Shown here: positions 39,001 to 51,000 of the stretch, piece by piece
Position numbering within the stretch: position 1 is the stretch's first letter
Layout: the number at the start of each line of letters is the position of its first letter
NCBI GenBank assembly: GCA_026387355.1
Contig: JAPLLW010000017.1
Span: 46,556 to 105,423 of the forward strand
Source: Candidatus Omnitrophota bacterium
GTDB lineage: Bacteria > Omnitrophota > Gorgyraeia > Gygaellales > Profunditerraquicolaceae
Direction: 5' to 3'
Length of the DNA: 58,868 nt
Notes under the pieces: generated by a model
Told to the model about the DNA's origin: nothing
Seen by the model: only the letters and a program-made list of their open reading frames with translations
Database searches by the model: none
Position numbers and translations under genes: made by a program

Positions 39001-42000
39001 CATTACTAAACATAAGCCTGCCGTTATTCCTACCGGAATATGCACCATGGAAAGCCCTCACTAGCGATTGAATATGCAGACCTGACTCAAGTGAACCCGG
39101 GTTAGCTTTCTCTGCCGCTAATAATAAAGACCTCAACCAGCGATCAGCAACAAACATCTTATCCGGTTGCTCCCTATATAATTTTTCTCTATCGATAATC
39201 CGCAGGGCTTCTTTTGCCTTATCCGATGTATCCTGCCAAGATGCCTGCAAAGCCTCCCAGGCTTGCTCCCTTTCCTCGCGCGCAGCTACTTCATTCACCT
39301 GCGCCTGCGCATCTAGAGCAACCTCATCTGCTCTTGAGGCAAAATACATAGGATGCGCCGGATTAAGAGGATTAAAACGATTTGTGCCGATATCTCCGGG
39401 CATCTGCACTTCTACTGCGGGGCTTTCTCCTCGATCAGGTTTATTAACCACCCTGCCCACTACTTTGCTATCACGCACAAGAAGCGTTCCGTCTGCAATA
39501 TCTCTCAGGTTCTTTCTGGTGATTAATACGCGAATATCCCGCACTCCGTTTACATTTACCATCCCTACAACGCAAGCGCCAACTATCACTGCCAGCGGAC
39601 CGGCGGTCGCCGGATATGTAATGAGCCCGGCGATGAGCGCGATAATGCCTAATAAGACAAGCGGAACTACGGTAGACATTTTGCTGGTTAGGGTAGCGGA
39701 ATCAGTCCCTTTTTCCAGTTTCACAAACTCTTCGCGGAATTCACTGATAAATCTTAATACCTGCGCTGCGCATGATGGTCCGAGCGGGCAACGTAACTTA
39801 TAGATGCGCCTGTTGAAACAAGGCATCCCCGCAAGGACTCTGGCTAATCTTTCAATTCCATCAGTGTCACCGGGCATGCCTTCGCCGTTGACCATGCGGC
39901 GGAGCGTTTGAGCTATCCAGGGTAAACCGTTGTTGCAGAAAGTGCACTGACCGCAGCTCTCCTTCGCGTAAAATTCGGTGATCTCGGCAAGCGCTTGTGG
40001 CATGCTGACCGTATCGTCGAGCACGATGACAGCTCCCGAGCCGGACATAGTGCCTATGGCTGCTAATGAATCAAAATCCACCGGTATATCCTGCCAACCC
40101 CAGTCAAAAGCCGCTCCGTCTCTCTTGGGCCCCAAGCGGCCTTTGAAACGCTTCGCGACGTTGATCACCGGAGCGCTGGTGCCGCCGGGAATAATGGCTT
40201 TTATCTTTCTGCCTGCCGGCACGCCAGCGCAAAGGTCATTGACCAGCCGGCCAAAAGTTATCTTACCGACCTCGATCTCATAACATCCGCGCTTGGCAAC
40301 ATCACCGTTGACAGAAATAAGGCGCGTGCCGGTATTGTTGGGTGTGCCCAATTGCGCATAGACCGCAGCGCCGTTATTGATAATATAAGGAAGGGAAGTA
40401 AGTGTCTCTACGTTATTGACGATGGTCGGGCATTTCCAGAGGCCGTATTTGGCAGGAAAATCCGGCGGCTTATAACGCGGGCACCCGCGCCTTCCTTCGA
40501 GCGACTCGATAAGGCCGGTTTCTTCTCCGCAGATATATGCTCCTGCCCCGCGGTGGACGTATATTTCGAGCGAATAACTGGTCTCAAGGATGTTTTTGCC
40601 AACGAGGTTTTTCGCGCGCGCCTCTTTCAGAGCTTCGAGAAGGATCTTATAGCCTTCCTTATATTCGCCGCGGATATAGATGTAGGCGGTATGGACGTCG
40701 TTGGCGTAGGCAGCACAGATAATGCCTTCGATAAGCGCGTGCGGGTCGCGGTAGATAATCTGCTTGTCCTTGAACGTTCCCGGTTCGCCTTCATCAGCGT
40801 TAGCAATAAGGTAGATAGGTTTTTTACTAGCACGGTCCACCAGCGACCACTTTTTGCCGCAGTTGAAACCTGCGCCTCCGCGACCGCGCAGACCGGACTT
40901 AGCGACCTCGTTGCGAATATCCTTCGGCAGCATGGCCAACGCTTTCCTCACTGCCGCGTAACCGCCGGCAGCTAAATAGTCATCGATGCTGATCGAGTAG
41001 TCAGGTTGCATCATGCGCCCTGTCAGAACGCGGGACTCTGTGCCTGCCGGTTGTACCGCAGCATCTTCAAAAGGATCAATGCCGAGCTTTTGTTTAAGTG
41101 TAAGGCCGACAACACGACTCTCGCAGGGCAACGCTGCATGTTCACCGTCCTGTACGCTTACCGGCTCCCGGCGTATCATGTCATAAAACGCCGCGTTCTC
41201 CATGACACGGCCAACAGGGCAGCCGAGTTTTGCCGCTATCCACCAGATATAATTGTCGGAGATAAAGCCAAACCTGTCCTGGATAGCGTGAAACACCATC
41301 AGCATTGCGCTCTGTTGCCTGCCCGCAGGATAATGGGTTATCAGCTCATCAACTTCAGCTTCAAGTTCAGGAAGCACCTGCAAATCTTTGCTCATTTTAG
41401 CCAACCGTAACGGTATAAGATTGTCAGTTCCTCTGTAGCGCGCGCGCCGCCTAATACCTTGGGAAACATCGGACAAAGAGACCTGGGCTGAAGCCGGTCT
41501 GTCTGCGCGGCTCTGTTGGAAAAAATGGGACAGGTTAGCCGCTTCCTGGGCAACGGCACTTCGCATCTTTTTTTGCGCCTCGGCAGCCTCATATTGTTTC
41601 TGTTGATCGTACGCCTCGTTCAGGCAGAGCATAAGAGTGGCAAGGGAATGATCGTCGAGCTTCCCCTTTCTGTAGGTAAAAACACTCCTGTAAAGTATCG
41701 GATGGATCATCGTTAAGCTGCCGCGGTCAGAGCTAAGCTGCATAGCCGCCTCTTTTGCGCGGGCAGTTACATAAACCTCCCGCCAAAATAGATTTTTAGA
41801 GAGGCAGCGCACCTCTATCCCCTCATAACCGTGGAGAGCGAGCAGGTGCGACATTAAATCAAAAGGCAGTCGGAAATCACCGATAGGCACCCAGCGAAGC
41901 GTCCAGAGAGCGTTGCCTCCCGGAATATAAAAAGCGACCCAATCGCGGTCCCTGTAGGCGAAGCTGAATTCTCCCGCAACCGGTAGCAGTATCTTTACGG

Positions 42001-45000
42001 TTAATTGGGCCGGATCGCGCATTGTCCTGAACGCCTTTTTAAGCGCCTCGAGCAAGAGCTGCGTCAACTCCGGATATTTCCATTCCAAACTTTCGCAAAA
42101 ATTGGTGTGCTTTACGGTAACGACCAGCCGGTTAGAGCCCTTCGGGTCAGTTTTTACCTCTATTCTTCCATATCCGTTCCTTGTTCCTCCCACGCCATTC
42201 AAGGTTCGCGAAAGCGAACGGTTGAGCCTGCGCGCGCATTCCCGGGCACTGGGAACCAGCTTAACCCATATGTCGTCTTTTTCTGAGCCGTAAATATTGG
42301 GTATCGCGATCTCGGGCGCAGCTTTTGCTGCAGCTGATATTTGTTTTATTTTCTGATCTACCCATACCAGCAGTCCCATTATTGGCCAGGCGATTAGCAC
42401 ACAAAGGCCGCCGATCCTGATAAGCTCCCAAAAAGGAGAGAAATTAATATGCAGGTTCGGAATTAAATAACGGCAGGCAAGAAAACCCAAAATCAGCGCG
42501 CAAGCTAAACCCATAACCGCATCTTCAGATTTACTTGGCGAAACGTCCTTGCTGATACAGGCTTGCGCTAAATTCTTTGGCGCAGGCGCGTTAAGGTTAG
42601 TGTTAACTGACTTTACTCGCACCACGCCTAACAAACAGCTTGATAATAAAGCCGTCAGCGGGCCGGCAGTTGCCGGATGCGCGATGAGCCCGGCGATGAG
42701 AACGATAATGCTTAATAGAATCAATGGGACTGCGATAAAAGAAGACGGACTTGGAAAAGTAAATGTAGATAAAAATTCTTCGTCACCGAGTTTTTCCAGT
42801 GCATCAAACGCAGCCCGCGCAACATTCGGATCTTTTTCTTTACTCACTAACTCGCGTAACTCTTCAACTGCAGCTTTATCTCCGATTTCACCCAACGCCC
42901 GGGCTGAAACTTCACGGATTCTTGCATCTCCCCCTTTTAGCAAAGGAATAATCATTGCTACTGCCGCGCTTATTTTAAAGACTCCGGCAGCTTTTATAGC
43001 GGCGATACGACAATCCCTGTCCTCTTCCGCAGTAAGCGCATTTAACATCTTTTCCTGCGCCCCTTCTAATCTACAGGCAGCAACAGTGTTTAAGACTCTT
43101 CTTCGAATTACCGGATCGTGATCATCAAGCCAGACCAATAATTTTCCGGGCTCTATAATTTTAGTTCTTATAAGACACTGCAAACAAAGCCAATTACCTC
43201 TTAAAAGGTAATACGCAACTTTATCCGCACTCGCCTGCGGAATCCAGTTAGCGGAACTCAAGATTGCAAGTACTGTCCTGCGGATTTCCAAATCTACCCC
43301 GGGCTTTAAAAACTCAGCTAATTTTATAAACGCAGGTTCGCCGATTTTTTCTAAGCCCTCTTCGGCAACTAAGCTCATCATGGAGCCACGTTCATTTACT
43401 AGGGCATCAATAAACGCATCCACTGCCTCTGCCATTCTCCACTCGCCTAAGATATAGAATGCCCAAAAGCGCTTTGCCCAATCTTCTTTCTGGTTAGCAA
43501 GTTCGGCGATCTTTCCAAATGCAGGTTCACTAATAGCAACAACTGCCTCCACTGCCGCTTTTGATGTGAGACCAAAAACTTCGAAAAGACTAGTTAAAGC
43601 ATCGATAACCTTAGTCATCAACTGCGCATCTTGAATATCTTTACGGGCACCCAAGATTTGCGCTGCGTTTACGCGTACATCCTCGTCATTATTGTTAAGA
43701 GCAGTAAGCAGCGCCTCAATAGGCATATCTTGAGTTAACCCAATTCTTGTCCCTTTGTGCTGCTTTAATAGTTCCGCAAGCTCGGTAGGACTTAATCCTT
43801 CTACTTTTTTCTCCTGCGCAGCAGGCTTTGTTCCCTTTTTATAGAAAAAGTTATACCAGATTGTCGCAAGCACAGCGATAACGGATATAACGATAAAAAC
43901 AATCGTGCCAATGCTTCCGATTTTCGCCGCGGCAAGAAATAAAACCGCGCCTGATACCCAAACCGGACATTGCATTTTGTTAGCGAAATTATCCTGCGCA
44001 ACAACCGCAACCTTTAGCTCTTGCGGGCGTTGCGATGCAATAACCTCATTGTAATTATGCATCCCTTGCGACATAAAATTAATAAGCTCGGAAATACTGT
44101 ACCCATCAAAAGCGAGCATATCGTTGAATTTGAGCGGAGCAAGGTTAATCAATACACAAAGCGCGTTACTGAGAAATAGTGCAAAGGGGATGACTCCGGG
44201 AGTATATAAATATAACAACACCCCAACGATACACACTATAAGATTTACCAATATCCCAGCCGCGTAAAAGAATATTAATTTATTAAAGGAAACATGACCA
44301 AGGCCAAAACCTTCGTGAAATGCAACCGCGAAGAAAACTCGGTTCACCTTAAAATACGCTGGGATACCGATTATCCTTGCCGCTAGCAAATGGCCTGCTT
44401 CATGCACAAATATAGCAAAAAGCGTGATTATGACTGTTAAGATAATGGAACTAATAACTAACAATCCCGCTGACCAACCACCTAGGCTTAATGTTGCAAC
44501 TAATACAAGAATAACAATAACATTGGAAATAACAATTCCGAAACGGAAAACAGAACCACCCGTTAGGTAAAAACGCAGGGTGTCCCCTATAGAAAGGAAA
44601 GGTTTTTGTAAAGTCCTTAATAAGTTCGACGGAAAAACTATAGTAACCCCTTCTCCTTCTGTCTCCATTGAAAGGTCGGGCCTACAAACATCTGCTTCCA
44701 CCGAAATATGCGGGATAGTAGCTAGCCTACGGCTACATACGCGCACAACCGATAATTTCTCACCCTCGACTTTTACATAGGTACGCATGCGCTGCATATC
44801 GGAGAGTTTCGCTCCTACTCTAAATCCGAGTTTGAATTTACCCATGTTCTTCTCGTGCATTAAGTTTTCTTCGGAAATTAGATAAGCGATATTATCCAAG
44901 GTAAGCTCGGTTTGTAACCGGGCATTTGGCCCAAGCCAATCATCGTCGGAGACTTGCGCCTCAAAAAATGGCACAGCTCCTGCGGGAAGCTCAAACATCC

Positions 45001-48000
45001 CTTCAACTTTTCTAACAATAGACCACTGAATTCCCTTACCAAAGGTAGCGCTTTCATCTCTAAGCACAAAAAGATTTTTTGCCTCTTCAAATAATTGCGG
45101 AGATAATTGCTGATTATCTTTGATTATCTCGCGGCAATAATTAAAAGGAATAAACTGGCCCTGTTTTTTATCGGGCTGGATAAGACTAAAGAAAAGTTTT
45201 CTTAAATTAAGAGAGAGGCCTTCAGTAATTCCGCAGTATTCGGTGAATTCACCGCGAATACCGGCTGTACCGGAGACATAAATGATCGCAATCCATTTAT
45301 CACCATACTTCTTCGGGAAAATAAAGCGCATAAAGTAACGAATTATAATATTCAACCTGCCCCTTACAGGGCTATCTTTAATTAATATAACCTTGGCGCG
45401 TTCAAACTTAGGCGTAGCTTTCTGAGTGAGTCCTGCTGTAGCAGCATCTCCTTCGAGAAATTTACCAACATTATATTCATGGGCACTTACTTGAAGCATG
45501 TTCTTGATAGGCGCAATAATCACATCTTTTCTTTGACCTGGGTCAAGGGCGATGATTTTTAACGCTATGCCGCCGCAAGTCATTCCAATGCCGGTAGCCG
45601 CAGGATAACCATTTACCCACTTTGCTTTATTATAAAACTTCTGGCGCCAGTCATTAAATATCTGGTAACGCTGTTTAGTGCCAACGTAATCTACAATCCT
45701 TTCAATATAATTTCTCTGTTGAATTATGTCACTAAAGACAAATTTCTCGCGGGTGAGAATTTTTTCGGTGATTATAAATGCGGCTTCAGATTGTTTTTCA
45801 ATGTCTCCGTCAACATTAACAGTTAAACCACCGGCGTAGAGCCAACGCAAACCATCATGCTTAACTATCACATAACTGAAACCTTCAAGTTCTTTGTATT
45901 CTATCTCAACACCTCTACCTTCATTAGGTCTAATAAACACACACTCCAGCGCCACTTCACTATAATTAAGCGGCGGCTGAGCAATAAAAGTTACCGGAGG
46001 TATATTTTCCGGAGGGCCTCTACCCGAGAATAAGCGAATCCATTCTTTCTGTAATGCAAATTTCTTTTCGCTAAACTCTTTATTAGTATAAGCGCGCACC
46101 AAAACCGTAGCATCAATCATCGAGCTACCGTAATCACTTCCGAGCTTGACTTGCTCAAAGCAATCCGCAAGCTGCTCTTCAGGAGTCAACCCATACTGCG
46201 GGATAACGCTGAAACGGAACTCACGATAAGCGCCCATATCAACAATGCTTGAAGGATAAAGCTTGGCGCGCTTAGAAGCAAGCCATACTGCCCGCAAAAA
46301 TGGAAGTAGTAAATGTGGTTTACGCGCCGATCCAGTTTTTCTCTGCTCATCCATAAGCATCTCTTCAGTCCCTTGTACCCCGCAATTATTAAATATCTTC
46401 TGGTCAGGTTCATTAACTAAACGATACGCCGCTTTGACAGTCTGCATATCGTTATCATATTCATCACGCCAATCATTTTCACCTTGTCCTGCCACCACCG
46501 CGCCCAATAAACAACCTGCCCAGAAAAAACTAGGATCAAACAAGATACCCAGTAACAATAAAACAATGGGCGCAGCTTTTGTAATTGTTGTTACTGCTGC
46601 GGCAGATGAACCGAGCTTCTTGCCTTTATCAGGTAAACTAATAACCAACTGCGCTTTTGGAGCAATAACCGCAGTCTTACTCGCAGGATGCTGGATAACA
46701 GGCTTACCACTATACCCAGGAAATGCCACTGTTAAAGTTGAGAGCTGAGCTCTAAAACGATTTATAGCCTCTAAGATATCATTTTTATGTTCAAGGACGT
46801 AGGCGTTAGAAGCAATTTCTCCTGTCTCTGCCTTCTGTAATTCCGTTACAAATGAATCCAGCGCATTGACCACGGCAAAATCCGCAGAAACCTTTATGGC
46901 ATCAGTAGCAATTCCTGAAGCCATGAGTCTTTCGGCGATACCTTGATAGAACCCCTCCAGCACAGTATCAAAATCCGCAAATCGCTTCCAGCTCTCAAGC
47001 CCTTTTCCGCGCGCCAGCCTCCATCTTTTTTCGTTATGGTCATACAATACACCGGCCGCATAGCGTAAAGCCAGTAAATCCGCAAGCATTATCGCAACCT
47101 TGCGCTTAACAAGTTCACCGCTTGCCTTATCATAGGTAAGATAGTGTCCGGATTCAATATTCCTTACGCTCTTTAGGCAAAGTTGCGGCACTGCATTATC
47201 TTTACCTGAGAGATGCACAATAAAATCATTTAAAGAAACAGTAGTTGCGTCTATTTCATTATACAAAGCAAGGATGCGATAAATCTGGAGCGCTACACCC
47301 CTAACCAATAAAGATGCTTGTATGGGCATGAATTTAATCTTGCCATCAATATTATGCCGTAATATAAATATCAGGCGATTAGGATCAATTATGTTATGAT
47401 TAGAATGATCCTGCTCACCTTGCGGCGGTTGGGCTTTATCATAAGTAGCTTGGACTCTTGGGAAATAATCACTATTAATTTCATTTATTTCTTCTAATTT
47501 AACCGCTCCCATTTCAAGATTGTGGACCCATTGCGTAGTAAATACCGTAAGCGCAGTTCCATCGGCTAACCTTCCCTCGCCTATTTCAAAATTATCCGCA
47601 AGATAATCGGTCTTTATAGCTCTTAATGTAAGCTGGTTATCGAAATCCTTAGACATAAGGCGAACGGCTTCGGAGTCGCGGCTAATATGCACAGCAATAA
47701 ATGCCGGAGTCTTCTTATTATTTACTCTTACCACTAGCTGGAATACAAAGTCGCGCGAGCCTGCCCTTACCGCGACGTCCATTGGCCACTGAATATCCGT
47801 AAATGCAATGCCCGGATCGCCTAGGGCGTCTGCAACAGCAGTGGTCAAGTTTGCAAAATTATCTTTAGTCAGAAAATCTGACATCGCATCCAGCGCCTGG
47901 CGCAGGGTAAACTTCCTTATCTGACCAAAAGCAGTCAAATCTCCAATAGACTTTACTCTGGATAATTCCGAAGAATCAATCTGCGCATCAGAGAGCGGAA

Positions 48001-51000
48001 GAATCTTTTTTTCTGTAAGCAAACGGCTGATAATGTCCGAACTATCATCCGAAACAGCTTCCTCAGTAAAAACGCGCAGATGTTCCCTGCCTAAAATCAG
48101 CGAACTACTAGAACTATTCACCACCACTGCACCCACCAGGAATAAAAATGGGGCGGTTAAAGCCAAAGTTGTAAGAAGTTTGGCCCCAGTTAATAAAACT
48201 ACTGCAGCTCCCAGAATAATTCCGAGAACAACTAAAGAGAATTTGATATCTATTATCCCCTTGGTGTTCCTTGCCTTAATTGTTTGAATCCTTTGAATTT
48301 CTGCCTGGGCTTTACCTTTTAAAGTCTGCGCAGCAGCCTTTTGTTTGTCTCTTTCGCGAACCCTCTGCCAAACACTAACGTCAACCTTAGCTGCATCAAT
48401 CTGTTTAGCCCCTAAAGGAGCCTTAACTTGCTTAGGCATCTCTTGAACACTCAAACGTAGAACAATATTCTCGGGCTTACCGCTTATATTCTGGATCACC
48501 CAATTCTTCCTTCCGTTCTTCGGCGCCCAAACTATACAAAAGGGGAGTGTTTTCCCATCTAAAGAAAGTATGGCGCGGCTGTTTGTGTACTCATAACGCA
48601 CAATTACTTTTTTACCCGCTGCATGATTTTCTCCCTGCCCCACAGAGATTGTTGTGCCGCATCCTGAAGTTGAGCATTTACAGCTTTCATCAAGAGCAAC
48701 ATACTGTCCACAACTAGGGCAGGTTGCCATGAACATATCCCCGCTTGAGAAAATATATTCTGACTGCTTAGCGTCAGTGAAAGAAACAAAGAATATGTCT
48801 TCAGGGTTAACCGTTTTCTCTTGCACAGAATAAATCAGATTCGCGGATTTCTTTGAAGAAGAATTATTGGCTATTACCAATCCTACTACGAAAAGAACAG
48901 CTACGACAATACCGGCTATAATAAACCACTTTCCGCCAAATCCCAACCCGAATATAGCCAATATACAGAGACTGAATGGAACAAGAATCTCTCCTTTCTT
49001 CGCCCCACCGTTGCCATTCCTTATCTCCATAAGTCTTTGCTGCTTAGCCCTGGCAGCAGTAAATTGCGCCTGGTTTGCCGCTTTCAACTTTTCGGTTAGC
49101 TTGACATTTGCCCTTGCCGGATCAACAGCCTTAGCTGCTGCATTATCCTTCGGCGCCTTAGCCGCGGTATCATTATCTTTTTTATTGGTTACGGCATAAA
49201 CCCTAACATTTACCTTTCCTGTATTATAAATTACCCATCTGAAGGTTCCCTTAGTAACTAACTGGATATATACCCTAACATCATCCTTTTTAAAATCTAC
49301 GCTTGCTCCTTTCCCGCTAGCTGAATCAACTGCGGCGCTACTCCATAATGAATCCTCGCCTTTTTCATCAAAGATAAAGAAATTCTCATCTGCCTGAATA
49401 TCTTTTCCAATAATAAACTCACGCGTATCCCCGGGCTTAAGCAAATTCGGATCAACCGCAACTGCTGGCGACTTATCCTTCTTACCACCTAATAATTTCT
49501 TTGCAATGAAAACTACACCTAACATTAACCCAAAAACAAGGCTAATCCAGATTAAGTATTGACCAAATATAAATGTACCGACAATTAATGAACCTGCGTC
49601 AAAGAGATACTTTCCGCTAAGACTAGAATGCTTACCTAATTTTCGAGAAGTTCGAGATAACCTTGCATATGCTAGCTGCAATAATCTGTAAACTTCGTAA
49701 TTATTCGGGTTGATCTCCTGTTCGCGCTTTAACATAGGCAGAGCTAAATCAAATCTTCCGTTAAGTAACTCCTGCTCCACTTCAGGAAGCGAACGGATTA
49801 AGCCTCTAGAAGCTACATTCTTAAGATACGCCGCATAAACCCGCTCGAGGATTCTATAGCCTAATGAAGCAGACTTATGGTTCCTGCTCTTCTGCGCCTC
49901 CAAAATCAGTTTTTGTATTTCTTGCGCAAGTTTCTTTAGTAAGAAATCTGCGTCTTCGCTATCGGATATTGCCCTATATAACCAACCCAGCTGAACGCTA
50001 GACCCCTTAATGTTCTCAAATATCTCCCGAATGACTAAAGGATACTTTCCTTTCACGATTATACCGGATGCGCCATTGATGCTTAAAACAGCCCCCTCCC
50101 TTATTTCTTGGCCGTTTATCTCCCACAAATTACTCTGTTCATCAAAAACTAAATCTTCAATACCTACGATAGAAGCAATACCAAAATCACGCGCAATCCC
50201 TGCCGGATGGCTTGCAATCCCACCTCTTCTTGTAACTAATCCTCCGATTACCTGCTTACCTCTCCTCTTATGGACAACAAGAGGAACGTCTTTACTGGGG
50301 TTAACATCATCGCAAATAAGGATTACACCGTCTAGCTCTAGAGCAATTGCTTTATCAAAGAATTCATTTAGCTTCGACGGATTTAGGCTGTCATTAAGAT
50401 ACACGCAAAGCCCCCTGAAAGCGCCTCCCGAAGAAGGCCTACCTATACTAATAACCTTATCCTTGCGCGGTTCAAAAAGAAAAGTTGGCCCTTGCGCAGG
50501 AAGGTAAGCATCCCTTACCTGCAATGTTTCAACTTCACCATTTTGCACCGTAAATTCATACTCTACGATTGCGCCGCAGAAATGCAGTTCTAGCAGGTCT
50601 AATTTATCAGCTAAGCCCTGGAACCAGGTCTCTTTATTCAATGTCTGCACAACGCGAATCTTCTTGGCGGTATGATCGGAGAGATCCTTACCTTGCGAAA
50701 ACCATTTAAAATCTCCGTGCAAACCAGGCGCAGCAGTATTAGGATTACGGCTATAAACTATCCCTGTGCCGTTATTGCCTCTGATATTTCCATAGACCAT
50801 AGCCTGCACAATTACTGCTGTCCCATCGCCCCAGTCTCCGATTATCCCGCGGCTTTTTCTGTAAGGCTTGGTATCATTCCAAGAATTCTTAATCGCAATA
50901 ATAATTCTGGCTGCCTGTTCATACGGATCATTTGGTATGCTATCCGGTCCCTTTTGACGCTGAATCTCTTTCTTGTATAAAAGCGCTGTTTCGCGCATCT

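Noticed and set aside
40352-40975. 207-codon plus-strand ORF
   Set aside because: It lies opposite NuoF in codon register; it is open only because the GC-rich NuoF coding sequence avoids TTA, CTA and TCA codons.
41040-41395. NuoE as a separate gene starting at the Met at 41,393-41,395
   Set aside because: The frame is continuous upstream with no stop and there is no Shine-Dalgarno. The Met may be a relic start, but a separate gene is not supported.
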